DNA from: a virus
Virus record (IMG/VR): IMGVR_UViG_3300010885_010496
Location: 1 to 50,995 of that record
DNA: 50,995 bases
Direction: 5' to 3' (one strand)
Position numbers and translations under genes: made by a program. Below are positions 14,149 through 21,559 of this stretch, in pieces. The notes below the pieces were generated by a model, which was not told where the DNA came from, made no database searches, and saw only the letters and a list, made by a program, of their open reading frames with translations. Within the stretch, counting starts at the first letter, position 1; every line of letters begins with the position of its first letter.

Positions 14149-14345
14149 CCGATCAAGAACGTATTGCTGCCCTTGAGGTAGAATTAAAAAAAATCCTGGA
14201 TGTAAAGAACTTCTGCCAGGAAAGGATATACGAACTTGAGGGTATAAATATGAGCCTTCGTGTGTCAATCAGGCACCTCAACAAAACCATCGCAAGTATT
14301 TACAGCGTCTTGGATCTTGCTGATATTGATCCGCAAGAAGATTGA
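14145..14345 (+). CDS. small coiled-coil phage protein
   Basis: This is a 66-residue protein with heptad-like Leu/Ile spacing (QERIAALEVELKKILDVKNFCQERIYELEGI), so a short coiled coil. It is the last plus gene before the terminator at 14429 and faces the minus-strand primase-helicase and tRNA. Function unknown. Confidence 0.7.
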   Translation: MTDQERIAALEVELKKILDVKNFCQERIYELEGINMSLRVSIRHLNKTIASIYSVLDLADIDPQED

Positions 14346-14351
14346 GGTGAA

Positions 14352-14424
14352 TGCGCCCGGTTGGATTCGAACCAACGGCCTGAAGCTTAGAAGGCTCCTG
14401 ATCTATCCTCTGATCTACGGGCGC
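14352..14424 (-). tRNA. tRNA-Arg (UCU)
   Basis: On the minus strand the full cloverleaf is present: acceptor GCGCCCG/CGGGCGC, D arm GATC/GATC, anticodon stem GGAGC/GCTTC around loop CTTCTAA (anticodon TCT), variable AGGCC, and T arm GTTGG/CCAAC around TTCGAAT. The discriminator is A and CCA is not encoded. It reads AGA and AGG codons, rare in GC-rich hosts. It lies just after the primase-helicase stop and is probably co-transcribed with it. Confidence 0.95.
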
Positions 14425-14428
14425 ATAG

Positions 14429-14462
14429 GAGGCTGGCATTATGTGCCAGCCTCTTTTCTTTT
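14429..14462 (+). terminator. intrinsic terminator of the first early block
   Basis: GAGGCTGGCA and TGCCAGCCTC form a perfect 10-bp stem with loop TTATG, followed by TTTTCTTTT. It stops plus-strand transcription coming from the genes up to 14345. It overlaps the stop codon of the convergent primase-helicase by two bases. Confidence 0.85.
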
Positions 14463-16206
14463 ACAAATCGTCAAGCCAGCTATCATCGCCCGGAAGCGGC
14501 AAGCCCGGCTCACTGAACCCGCCGGTCGGCTTGTCATATGACAGCTCAACCTTGCCGGTCTTTCCTTGATGAGAGAAGCGGCATTTCCACACATGCAAGG
14601 ATGACATTCTTTCATTCCTGTGCATGGTTAAACCAAAATCAGCCCGGTTATACCAGTGGGCAGACCCACTGATGGAGTAACCCGTAGGTACCCAGTCACT
14701 ACCGGCGTTCATTGGCTTCGCCGGGTGAGCAATGATGAAGAGAACAACCTCACTGCGCTGGGCAAACATCTTAAACTTACTCAGCATTTCATTGATGGCT
14801 TCAGTGTCTACTCCGCCATCCTTCCCATTCAACTTGATGAAGTTAAACGGATCAACGACGCAAGCCTTAACACCATTGCGCCGCACCGCAGTCTCAAACC
14901 TTTCGATCAGGCTCTCGACCGTGGGCATGACGCCATCATGGGTGAGGAACGTGACATGCTCTTGCACCCAGGCCATGCCCTCGTCCAGCTCTGCGTTGTT
15001 CAGGCGGGGTGTTGGCCCATAGCCAAAGGGTTTGCCCTGCTTCAGAGCAATCAGTTTGGAGACGTGAATCTCTGGCGGATTCTCAAAGCTGGCATAAGCC
15101 ACCGACCAGTTGTGCTGCCGCATCGCATTGACCAGCATGGCATCGATGAACGTGGATTTGCCGTGACCAGGGATGCCAGTGACTACAACAAGATTGCCTG
15201 GGCAAAGTGTATACACATCGTCCACACTGGACCACCCAGTGGAATTGCCTGGGGGCAAACCATTCTGATACAAGTCCATGACCTTGGAATGGAAATCAAC
15301 AGGCTGAGCAACGCCTTCGATGGGCCAGGGCTGGGCGTTCTTGATCGTTGCCCTCAGTGCATCAGCGCCATGCTTAACGAGAACATCGTTCGCGTCTTTA
15401 GTTCCTGACGGGAACTCCACCTTGTAGCATTTGAGTTTGCCCAGGCGACGAGCCAGCTCTTGTGCTGTGATCTGACCGGGGTCATCCATATCGACAGCCA
15501 GATAAATCTCCTCGGCATTCGCAAGCAGATCATCGTGTGCGGCTATCCAGCGCAACCGGGCAGCATCATCAGCGGTGCCGCTGGCAATGGCTCCAGAGGG
15601 GATTGAAACGGCTTCTATGCCCGCTTCCCAATAGGACAGGGCGTCCATCTCACCTTCGGTGATCACCACTTTGGATTTATCTGTCAGCCTGTCGGCAAGA
15701 TAGAGCGTGACGGCAGAGCCTTCGGCGGTAAAGTCCTTAAAAAGCCCAATTGATCTCCACTTGGCAGCATAGGCATTGCCTTGATGCCCATAGATAAATC
15801 CCAAAGCTGAGCGTTCGCCACCTGCTTTTTTGAAGTAGCGAGCGGCAGAGACGACACCAAGTTTCTCTGCGGTGTCTTGTGAAATTCCTCTACCTTGAAG
15901 ATAAGTCAATGCCTCAACTGACAGGCTATCGCTTTCTATTTTTCTCATTGGCATGATTGCTGCCATAAGGCTCTCTCCTGTTTGGGGTTTTGGCCCGGTT
16001 GTTTTGCCCTTCTCTCCGCAATGCCAGCAATACCACACAACCGCGCCGTCAGGCGTAGTGTGGATGGATAGGCTGGGATCATTGCGCGTCTTCCGCGTCG
16101 GGCCGCACGCGGGGCAGGGCGCGCGCGTCTGCTGGCCTTTTGCTCTTGCCAAAACATATTCTGCATCGATGCCCATCAGAGATGGGTGGCACAAAAACGA
16201 TGACAA
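14461..16206 (-). CDS. bifunctional DNA primase-helicase (T7 gp4/Twinkle-like)
   Basis: The protein has up to 581 residues. A CHC2-like zinc finger is present (C31, C34, C60, C63 in CPACG and YCWHCG). The TOPRIM core has VVITEGEMDAL (E185, D188) and EIYLAVDMDDPG (D239-D242). The RecA-like helicase has Walker A GIPGHGKST (K350), a Walker B CVVDPF, and FIIAHPAKP as in gp4/DnaB motifs. It primes and unwinds DNA at the phage fork. The start is uncertain: TTG 16206 or ATG 16176, neither with a good ribosome site. It is on the minus strand inside the plus-strand block, with tRNA-Arg downstream. Confidence 0.9.
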   Translation of the reverse strand: MSSFLCHPSLMGIDAEYVLARAKGQQTRAPCPACGPTRKTRNDPSLSIHTTPDGAVVWYCWHCGEKGKTTGPKPQTGESLMAAIMPMRKIESDSLSVEALTYLQGRGISQDTAEKLGVVSAARYFKKAGGERSALGFIYGHQGNAYAAKWRSIGLFKDFTAEGSAVTLYLADRLTDKSKVVITEGEMDALSYWEAGIEAVSIPSGAIASGTADDAARLRWIAAHDDLLANAEEIYLAVDMDDPGQITAQELARRLGKLKCYKVEFPSGTKDANDVLVKHGADALRATIKNAQPWPIEGVAQPVDFHSKVMDLYQNGLPPGNSTGWSSVDDVYTLCPGNLVVVTGIPGHGKSTFIDAMLVNAMRQHNWSVAYASFENPPEIHVSKLIALKQGKPFGYGPTPRLNNAELDEGMAWVQEHVTFLTHDGVMPTVESLIERFETAVRRNGVKACVVDPFNFIKLNGKDGGVDTEAINEMLSKFKMFAQRSEVVLFIIAHPAKPMNAGSDWVPTGYSISGSAHWYNRADFGLTMHRNERMSSLHVWKCRFSHQGKTGKVELSYDKPTGGFSEPGLPLPGDDSWLDDL

Positions 16207-16282
16207 TGCAACACATCAACGCCTAAAAATATAGCCTTATTTATCATGCCAACGAATTGCTTGATTGAAGTTTAATAAATTA

Positions 16283-16888
16283 TTACTCCATGCCGTCTCT
16301 ATAAATTCTCGGACGCCTAAGATTTTCCACCGCAGGAATTGCCCTCAGATTCCAAGGAACATGAAGTCCACACACGACCCTTCCATTCAACGGTACGATA
16401 TGATCAACGTGATAGGTTACACCAGTCTCAATCGAAAGGCGTTGCGCTTCAGCATACACTGCGTTGATCTGGGAAATATGATCTGGCGTTAGCCATAGTG
16501 GCATGGCTTGCTTTTTTCTTGCGCGACGATTTGCTTTGTGACTGCGAACGAGATCTCGATTGGCGGCGCACCACAGGCTGTTAAATTCTGGATTACTAGC
16601 GTTCCATTTAGCCTTGTATTGCAGGACGCGCTCTCGATTAGCGGTGCCCCACTCTTTAACTTTCTTTTTTCTGACGTTTGAATTTTGAATATAACGAACG
16701 TGATTTTTTAGAATCACTGCTGCCGGGCAATCTTCTTTTTGACAATGGTTAGGTCCATACCGCTCTCGGTTTTTTATAATAAGCGGATCACCATACTTAA
16801 GAAACTTTTTGTAATGGGCGAGGCATAACCCGCGCGTCCTGACGGTCTTGCCGCACCCGGCAACCGAGCATATAAGAGAATCAGCCAT
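16283..16888 (-). CDS. HNH homing endonuclease, copy 1
   Basis: This is a 201-residue protein. The N-terminus has a small zinc motif (CSVAGCGKTVRTRGLCLAHY), the middle is basic, and the end has the HNH core: YHVDHIVPLNGRVVCGLHVPWNLRAIPAVENLRR (D-H, then N and H-like residues). It is closely related in length and sequence to the copy at 20387-20992. Free-standing HNH enzymes of this kind spread by cutting genomes lacking them. It lies upstream of the primase-helicase on the same strand. A hairpin related to that before copy 2 lies upstream of it. Confidence 0.9.
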   Translation of the reverse strand: MADSLICSVAGCGKTVRTRGLCLAHYKKFLKYGDPLIIKNRERYGPNHCQKEDCPAAVILKNHVRYIQNSNVRKKKVKEWGTANRERVLQYKAKWNASNPEFNSLWCAANRDLVRSHKANRRARKKQAMPLWLTPDHISQINAVYAEAQRLSIETGVTYHVDHIVPLNGRVVCGLHVPWNLRAIPAVENLRRPRIYRDGME

Positions 16889-16916
16889 TTAACTTTCTTA
16901 AGAAGTTGCTGGTCAG

Positions 16917-16959
16917 AAACCCAGGCATCGTTGGTCGCGGTGCTTGGGTTTTGTTTTTT
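16917..16959 (+). terminator. hairpin upstream of HNH copy 1; plus-strand terminator-like
   Basis: AAACCCA (16917-16923) pairs with TGGGTTT (16945-16951), with an inner GCA/TGC pair. On the plus strand it is followed by a T-rich tail ending in six Ts. A related structure precedes HNH copy 2 at 21022-21064. It may end plus-strand read-through, and on the minus strand it forms a leader hairpin for the HNH gene. Confidence 0.5.
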
Positions 16960-16972
16960 ACCATCTACCGAA

Positions 16973-16991
16973 TGTGATAGCAAGCATCACA
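16973..16991. promoter_or_regulatory. CRP-like inverted repeat
   Basis: TGTGAT and ATCACA are separated by seven bases (a perfect 6-base inverted repeat). The half-site matches the CRP/FNR family core TGTGA, but the spacing is longer than the usual CRP site. It lies upstream of HNH copy 1 on the minus strand. Confidence 0.35.
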
Positions 16992-17619
16992 AACATATAA
17001 CCTACCATCAATTAAGGGGGGCTTATTGCCCCCCCCCCTAATAAACACTGACCCATGTTTGACTGGGTTGAGCTGAGACTTGAACATGTTTCTCCCTCCG
17101 AAGAGGGAGGTAATGTTTGATCGGTACCGTCTATCGCATCGACCATCACATTCCTGCGTTGCACCCGTGTTAGCCCAGGCTACCCGACGAGGGGGGCATT
17201 GGTGCAGTTTCCGCCTTGCGGCGCGGCGCTCAATGGCTTGGCCACGCAGGCGACCAGCCATCTCCCCAGGGACGTTCGTTCCCTGCTTCTCAACCCAGCG
17301 AACCGGGCATCATTCTCCCATGCCCTTGGGTTCACATTGCCCGTCACGCTCCTTCTGGCGTTCCGGGATGTCCCGCATTGGGCGGGTGGCTATGAAGCTA
17401 CCCCTTGATTTTCACATGGAAGCGGGAGATAACCCTCGAAGGGATTCGTCCCACCCCTTGTTGCTGCAAGGGATCAGAGGGGATGGTCCGCCAAGACCAT
17501 CCCCTCACCCAACCTCCTCGCACATTACGAATCCGATAGCAACTCCCTTTTCAGGGCAGAGGGCACTTGCGCTCGGTGATAAATGCTGGCACAATCCGAC
17601 AGTCGAAAGGAACATCATA
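16992..17619 (+). ncRNA. candidate large structured RNA or structured leader
   Basis: There is no credible gene in this stretch; the plus frame open over 17080-17619 has Arg/Pro/Ser/His-rich shadow composition. It is dense in strong hairpins: 17016-17034 (GGGGGGC/GCCCCCC), 17092-17109 (CTCCCTC/GAGGGAG), a two-part helix 17292-17297/17327-17332 with inner 17305-17310/17320-17325, 17455-17472 (CCCTTG/CAAGGG) and 17477-17506 (12 perfect bp, GAGGGGATGGTC/GACCATCCCCTC). The final part holds a possible promoter (TTGCGC at 17567, CACAAT at 17590) and the ribosome site of the MazG-like gene. It may be a free ncRNA or a long leader; strand is inferred from the downstream gene. Confidence 0.5.
17567..17595 (+). 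promoter_or_regulatory. possible promoter before MazG-like gene
   Basis: TTGCGC at 17567-17572 is followed 17 bases later by CACAAT at 17590-17595. The match is partial, but the position, 25 bases before the start at 17620, and the need to restart transcription after the terminator at 16917-16959 make it plausible. Confidence 0.35.
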
Positions 17620-18006
17620 ATGAATCCGTTTAATGATCAAGCTAAATTCATGCGCGCTTGCGGGCAGAAGGTTGGCGAATGGGATGGCGAGCAGTTCGAT
17701 CTCTACCTCCGTCTGATCCGCGAGGAAGCCACAGAACTCCTTGACGCTGTTGCCCAAGACAACAAGGTTGAGATGTTCGATGCCATCCTCGACTTGATCG
17801 TTGTGTGTATTGGTGCTGGGCACTCGGCTGGTTTCCCCATGTCCGCTGGCTGGGAGACTGTGATCCGCTCCAACATGGCGAAGGTTGATCCTGAGACTGG
17901 CCGCGTTCGTCGCCGGGCGGATGGCAAGATCCTCAAGCCCGAAGGTTGGGAAGCGCCGCAAAAAGAACTTGCCCGCCTTATCCGCATCTCTGATTTCTTG
18001 GACTGA
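17620..18006 (+). CDS. MazG-like nucleotide pyrophosphohydrolase
   Basis: This is a 128-residue protein from ATG 17620 (AAAGGAAC upstream). An all-alpha NTP-pyrophosphatase pattern is visible: FDLYLRLIREEATELLDAV (EExxE-like E34-E35-x2-E38), then EMFDAILDLIVVCIG, which supplies the downstream acidic pair. The C-terminal segment SNMAKVDPETGRVRRRADGKILKPEGWEAP is typical of phage members that carry a K/N-rich substrate loop. MazG-like enzymes hydrolyse (d)NTPs or ppGpp and tune host metabolism during infection. The substrate cannot be told from sequence. Confidence 0.85.
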   Translation: MNPFNDQAKFMRACGQKVGEWDGEQFDLYLRLIREEATELLDAVAQDNKVEMFDAILDLIVVCIGAGHSAGFPMSAGWETVIRSNMAKVDPETGRVRRRADGKILKPEGWEAPQKELARLIRISDFLD

Positions 18007-18008
18007 TC

Positions 18009-18554
18009 ATGGCAAAGAAGCCGCGTTCTCCGATCTCTGAAGCAGAGCGCCAGGAGATGCGTGATCGGTTTCAGGCTGGCGAAAGTCTCCTGGAAATCTC
18101 CAAGGTTTTCAATTGCTCAACCAGATCGGTTGAGAATGCCTGCGTTGGCATGCGTTCCAGACACAACCTAGGCAAGGGGCAAATCACAACTAAGCAGATC
18201 GCAGAGATCGCTCAGCTCAGGAAAGAGGGCGTTCATATCGCGGAGATATCTCGGATCGTTGGCGTCAGTGTGGCCAGCGTGACGCGGTACTCACCGCGTG
18301 AACTCAAGAGCGTAGGCTCAACCGTGGGCGGCAACTCCTCAGTCGTTCGCAGGAGGGAAGAGAGGCAGAGGATGGTTATGGAAGTGCTTGCCGCTTCAGA
18401 GAATATACCAAAGCCAAAGCCAATGCCAAAGCCGGTGGATGAACTGCCGGACAGTGTGCAGAGAATGATCAAATCCCTCCGGGATCAAGGCCACAAAGAA
18501 GGTATGGCTAGGTCTTGGGCAATCGCTTACTACAACAAAAACCGCAAACCATAG
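18009..18554 (+). CDS. double helix-turn-helix DNA-binding protein
   Basis: This is a 181-residue basic protein. HTH one is EMRDRFQAGESLLEISKVFNCSTRSVENAC (about 16-45). HTH two is IAEIAQLRKEGVHIAEISRIVGVSVASVTRY (about 64-94), resembling resolvase/Trp-repressor-type recognition. A flexible Pro/Lys linker PKPKPMPKPVDELPD follows, and the C-terminal helix is SVQRMIKSLRDQGHKEGMARSWAIAYY. It starts three bases after the MazG-like stop. It is probably a phage transcription regulator; no target is known. Confidence 0.75.
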   Translation: MAKKPRSPISEAERQEMRDRFQAGESLLEISKVFNCSTRSVENACVGMRSRHNLGKGQITTKQIAEIAQLRKEGVHIAEISRIVGVSVASVTRYSPRELKSVGSTVGGNSSVVRRREERQRMVMEVLAASENIPKPKPMPKPVDELPDSVQRMIKSLRDQGHKEGMARSWAIAYYNKNRKP

Positions 18555-18563
18555 GAAAGAACA

Positions 18564-19001
18564 ATGACCATAAACATCAACGAAATTATTCTTGGCCTTG
18601 ACAAAGTAGCGGATGCCATTGCCGCACAGTCGATTCCAGGCAACAAGGACTTAGCCGTTAAGTTTTTTCGGCAAGCCGCCTATGCCATTCGGACCACGTT
18701 TGGCTCGGCCCAGGTTTGGTATTCCCCGGTTGAATGCACCGACACCATCGCTTCGGCTGGCACCACCGTCAGTCATCTCTGGGATTCCGTTGAGGAGTTC
18801 TTTGATGAGGCTGACTGGGTTGGCTACGGCGACATCATGCAGATGAACCGTTCTATGGATATCTCCCCGGTCTGGGCTGTTGTTCTGCCGACCGCGCGCA
18901 ATGAAGATGGCACCGTTCTGGATTACCAGACCCGGACCTTCAGCACCTACGAAGAGGCTGTGATAGTGCGCGACGAAGCTATGAAGGAGGATGACCAATG
19001 A
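18564..19001 (+). CDS. unknown phage protein
   Basis: This is a 145-residue acidic protein. It starts MTININEIILGLDKVADAIAAQ and ends TFSTYEEAVIVRDEAMKEDDQ. The middle is aromatic and strand-like (GSAQVWYSPVECTDTIASAGTTVSHLWDSVEEFF). It overlaps the next gene by four bases (ATGA). I do not recognise the family. Confidence 0.7.
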   Translation: MTININEIILGLDKVADAIAAQSIPGNKDLAVKFFRQAAYAIRTTFGSAQVWYSPVECTDTIASAGTTVSHLWDSVEEFFDEADWVGYGDIMQMNRSMDISPVWAVVLPTARNEDGTVLDYQTRTFSTYEEAVIVRDEAMKEDDQ

Positions 19002-19222
19002 GCAAACCAGCAAAAGACGAAGCAGAACTAGTGGAGCGGATTGCAAGCTCCATTCCTGCTTGGTCACTCCTCGCCGCAATCCGCGCGGCGGGGTGGGCCG
19101 TAGTGCCGGTGGAGCCGACTGAGGAAATGTTTGATGCAGGACATGCATCAAGCGCGCATGGCAATGGGATTGTGGCTTTATACCGCGCCATGCTCGCAGC
19201 AGCGCCGGAGATGAAGCCATGA
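18998..19222 (+). CDS. small phage protein (AMLAAAP type)
   Basis: This is a 74-residue protein. VVPVEPTEEMFDAGHA and YRAMLAAAPE are typical of a short module found in many phage and prophage proteins of unknown role. It starts at an ATG with GGAGG six bases upstream and overlaps the gene on each side by four bases. Confidence 0.75.
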   Translation: MSKPAKDEAELVERIASSIPAWSLLAAIRAAGWAVVPVEPTEEMFDAGHASSAHGNGIVALYRAMLAAAPEMKP

Positions 19223-19569
19223 GCGGCTGGCCTGATCCCGACAAGCCGGGCGTGCCGCTTAATCCTGAGCGGGATGGGTGGCATTGGATTGTCGGATGGA
19301 GTGACAAACTATTTGTCGCTGAGTGGGATTCTGACCAAAAGGATTATGTGTGGTTTGATGGCGGCGATGATCCGTCAGGCATGGTTGAGAATGGCTGGAC
19401 TTACGCTGGCCCAGTCCCAACCCCAGCAGAAGCCGACACCCTTCGCGCCGAAAACGCGCGGCTGCGGGAGGCGCTGCTGTATTACGCTCAAGATTACGAT
19501 TACGAGAGGTTTTGTAGCCAGTGGGATAGTGGCGCAAAGGCCCGCGCAGCCTTGGAGGCGAAGCCATGA
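19219..19569 (+). CDS. small phage protein (NPERDGWHW type)
   Basis: This is a 116-residue protein. NPERDGWHWIVGWS at the N-terminus, a W/Y-rich middle (DYVWFDGGDDP...GWTYAGPVPTPAEAD) and a C-terminal helix ENARLREALLYYAQD recur in phage accessory proteins that accompany the preceding AMLAAAP module. The role is unknown. It overlaps both neighbours by four bases. Confidence 0.75.
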   Translation: MSGWPDPDKPGVPLNPERDGWHWIVGWSDKLFVAEWDSDQKDYVWFDGGDDPSGMVENGWTYAGPVPTPAEADTLRAENARLREALLYYAQDYDYERFCSQWDSGAKARAALEAKP

Positions 19570-19784
19570 TCACTCAACTCAACCCGCCCATCCCTGTCGT
19601 CACACCAGACGGCAAGGGCATGGCGCATATGGTGATTGACTACGGTATCGAGCATGACCTGCTCTTCGTTGTCTTCCAAGATGACGGAGGTGAGTGCTGG
19701 TGTTGGCAGAACAAATACATTCGCGCAGGCAGCAACATAACAATTGGTCGGAATAAGAGAATGGAGAGAGGCAATGAAGTATAA
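19566..19784 (+). CDS. unknown small phage protein
   Basis: This is a 72-residue, strand-rich protein: PIPVVTPDGKGMAHMVIDYG, then LLFVVFQDDGGECWCWQNKYIRAGSN. It looks like a small beta-barrel found in phage early regions. It overlaps the next gene, which begins at 19774, by eleven bases. Confidence 0.7.
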   Translation: MITQLNPPIPVVTPDGKGMAHMVIDYGIEHDLLFVVFQDDGGECWCWQNKYIRAGSNITIGRNKRMERGNEV

Positions 19785-19986
19785 CCTTGATCTGGTCGAG
19801 GCTATGGCCAAGGCTCACCGTGAATGTTGGCGTGACCGGCAAGGGGTGCGCCAGGATACTTTGGATTGGGATGAGATTTGCGGCCCTAGGTTCCTAGATG
19901 GCATAGCCTACATAGAAGCCGCTCTTGATGCGCTGATTAAAGCTCGTCCAGAAGTTGCCCAGTATGTAATGGAGGCTCCACCATGA
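19774..19986 (+). CDS. unknown small phage protein
   Basis: This is a 70-residue helical protein starting at ATG 19774 (GGAGAGAGG upstream); the longer frame from 19744 has no ribosome site. It contains LVEAMAKAHRECWRD and GIAYIEAALDALIKARPE. The function is not recognised. Its stop overlaps the start of the RlpA-like gene. Confidence 0.7.
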   Translation: MKYNLDLVEAMAKAHRECWRDRQGVRQDTLDWDEICGPRFLDGIAYIEAALDALIKARPEVAQYVMEAPP

Positions 19987-20333
19987 GGTGGATGGGGCTG
20001 CCCCTGGCAGTCCTGGTCCTGGCGTCTAGCCCATCCTGGGCTTCTCCTAGGTGTCCAATGTCAGGGGTGGCTTCATGGTATGGCCCTCGTCATGAGGGCC
20101 GCCCTACCGCCTCTGGCGAGGCTTTCAGGAGCGCACATCTAACCGCCGCCTCAAGGTGTTTGAGGCTTGGCTCTATCGTTGAGGTGAGGCACCGCGACCG
20201 CGTGGTGATTATCCGCATCAATGATCGCGGCCCGTATGTGTCGAGCCGGATACTGGACCTGTCGCGCGGGGCGGCTGAGGTTCTGGGCATCACCGGCATT
20301 GGTCGCGTCCATCTTAGATTGTTGGGAAACTAA
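19983..20333 (+). CDS. secreted RlpA-like double-psi barrel protein
   Basis: This is a 116-residue protein. It has an N-terminal signal peptide (MRWMGLPLAVLVLASSPSWA, cut probable after A20). The double-psi beta-barrel shows GVASWYGPRHEGRPTASGEAF and RINDRGPYVSSRILDLSRGAAEVLGI. RlpA enzymes cut peptidoglycan lacking stem peptides. The usual Glu (E46 in SGE) and Asp (D81 in NDRGP) are present, but the position where RlpA normally has His in TAAH is Ser (TAAS, S57). It may be a lysis or cell-wall-remodelling protein; no holin or canonical endolysin is seen nearby. Activity is uncertain because of the missing His. Confidence 0.85.
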   Translation: MRWMGLPLAVLVLASSPSWASPRCPMSGVASWYGPRHEGRPTASGEAFRSAHLTAASRCLRLGSIVEVRHRDRVVIIRINDRGPYVSSRILDLSRGAAEVLGITGIGRVHLRLLGN

Positions 20334-20386
20334 CATAACGAGGATGACGTGTTAAAGGATTGGGGGTTTTGTTTACATAACGGACC

Positions 20387-20992
20387 TTAATCCATATCCA
20401 TGCTGTAGATTCTTGGACGCCTAAGATTTTTATCTCCTGGGATGGCGCGTAGATTCCAGGGAACATGAAGGCCACACACGATCTTCCCGGCTAGCGGAAC
20501 AATATGATCGACGTGATGGGCAATGCCAGTCTCAACTGAAAGGCGTCTTGCCTCAGTATAGACTGCGTTGATCTGGGAGATGTGGTCTGGAGTTAGCCAT
20601 GATGGCATGGCTTTCTTTTTTCTTGCGCGGCGATTGGCATAATAACTGTTGAGTAGGTTTGGATTAGCATCGTTCCATTGGCGATTTCTGGCGCGGATTC
20701 TAGCCTTCACATCATCTCGCGCGCAGTACGCTTCTCTAGTTTGCTTGTAGACTTCTGGGTTATTTGAGCGCCAATTTTTGTACGAGTCTAAATTTTTAAC
20801 GTAATGAATACGAGCAAGTATTTTCTTTGCTGCTGGGCAGTTTGTTTTGCCGCAGTGGTTATTACCGTCCCGGTATTTTGTTTTAAGTGGATCGCCGTTT
20901 CTGCGGAGTTTACTATAATGAGCATGGCAATAGCCACGGGCTATGATGGGCTTGCCACACCCTTCGATTGAGCATACTTTGAGGTTAGCCAT
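20387..20992 (-). CDS. HNH homing endonuclease, copy 2
   Basis: This is a 201-residue protein and a clear paralogue of the copy at 16283-16888. It shares the N-terminal CSIEGCGKPIIARGYCHAHY motif, ARRKKAMPSWLTPDHISQINAVY and the HNH core HHVDHIVPLAGKIVCGLHVPWNLRAIPGDKNLRRPRIY. The N-terminal and middle parts differ much more than the C-terminal 75 residues. It is inserted on the minus strand between the RlpA-like gene and rusA. Confidence 0.9.
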   Translation of the reverse strand: MANLKVCSIEGCGKPIIARGYCHAHYSKLRRNGDPLKTKYRDGNNHCGKTNCPAAKKILARIHYVKNLDSYKNWRSNNPEVYKQTREAYCARDDVKARIRARNRQWNDANPNLLNSYYANRRARKKKAMPSWLTPDHISQINAVYTEARRLSVETGIAHHVDHIVPLAGKIVCGLHVPWNLRAIPGDKNLRRPRIYSMDMD

Positions 20993-21021
20993 TGAGCTTT
21001 ATCCTGGTGGTTCGGTGGTTA

Positions 21022-21064
21022 GAAACCCAAGCGGCGTTGACGCGCTGTTTGGGTTTCGTCTTTT
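21022..21064 (+). terminator. hairpin upstream of HNH copy 2; plus-strand terminator
   Basis: GAAACCCAA (21022-21030) pairs with TTGGGTTTC (21049-21057), 9 bp, followed on the plus strand by GTCTTTT. It can stop transcription leaving the RlpA-like gene. It is related in sequence and position to the structure at 16917-16959. Confidence 0.6.
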
Positions 21065-21100
21065 ACTCTACTTGAAAAGCACAAGCAAGCATTGATGCAG

Positions 21101-21451
21101 CTATACCCTGGACTTTGCCCACACTTCGACGCGCGGGTTATTGCGGTCTATTGCGTGGTGAATGTGTTTTTCCCTTACTTGTCTATCGTTCTTATAGAGG
21201 ATGCCCTGCAACAAATCTAATATCAATGATTCGTCAAGATCACTTCTTTGATTAGCATAATAAATTTTCATGGTCACAGCCAACTCACCCTCTAGTAGTG
21301 GCTCAATCGGCTTGGCCTGAAGCAGGAAAGCATCCGCATATGCAAGGGCCTTCTTGGATTTGATCGACCTTGATACGCCACCGATTCGAACCACCCGCCT
21401 GCCGTTCGCTTTGCTGGCGGGTTCGCCCTGAATCATAAGATATCTCTCCAT
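21101..21451 (-). CDS. rusA: RusA-like Holliday junction resolvase
   Basis: This is a 116-residue protein. It begins MERYLMIQGEPASKANGRRVV, the K-x-N/R start typical of RusA, and carries the acidic catalytic region QRSDLDESLILDLLQGILYKNDRQV (D-x-D plus a downstream Asp) with a C-terminal strand RVEVWAK. RusA resolves Holliday junctions during phage recombination and packaging. It is divergent from the nuclease gene at 21560 and belongs functionally with the ERF and nuclease genes. Confidence 0.85.
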   Translation of the reverse strand: MERYLMIQGEPASKANGRRVVRIGGVSRSIKSKKALAYADAFLLQAKPIEPLLEGELAVTMKIYYANQRSDLDESLILDLLQGILYKNDRQVREKHIHHAIDRNNPRVEVWAKSRV

Positions 21452-21504
21452 ATTAATTCCCTTTCATGTCGTCAAAAGATTCTGCTTTTTTTCTGATTGA
21501 CCTA

Positions 21505-21533
21505 TTGACCGGCGCTTATAGCCATGGGATAAA
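21505..21533 (+). promoter_or_regulatory. sigma70-type promoter of the recombination genes
   Basis: TTGACC (21505-21510), a 17-base spacer, then GATAAA (21528-21533). An inverted repeat ATGGG/CCCAT (21524-21540) overlaps the -10 box and could be an operator. The start codon of the nuclease is 27 bases further on. Confidence 0.55.
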
Positions 21534-21559
21534 CGCCCATCACCGCGAGAGAGAAACTC

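Noticed and set aside
16207-17100. Group I intron carrying the HNH gene
   Set aside because: The HNH genes are free-standing between genes on opposite strands; no split gene is joined by removing them and I could not find a convincing P7/P3 core.
17080-17619. 540-base in-frame extension upstream of the MazG-like gene
   Set aside because: Residue composition is that of a non-coding GC-rich frame; the MazG-like start at 17620 has a good ribosome site and matches family length.
21383-21392. tRNA T-arm-like GATTCGAACC inside rusA
   Set aside because: No matching acceptor, anticodon or D arm around it; it is coding sequence.
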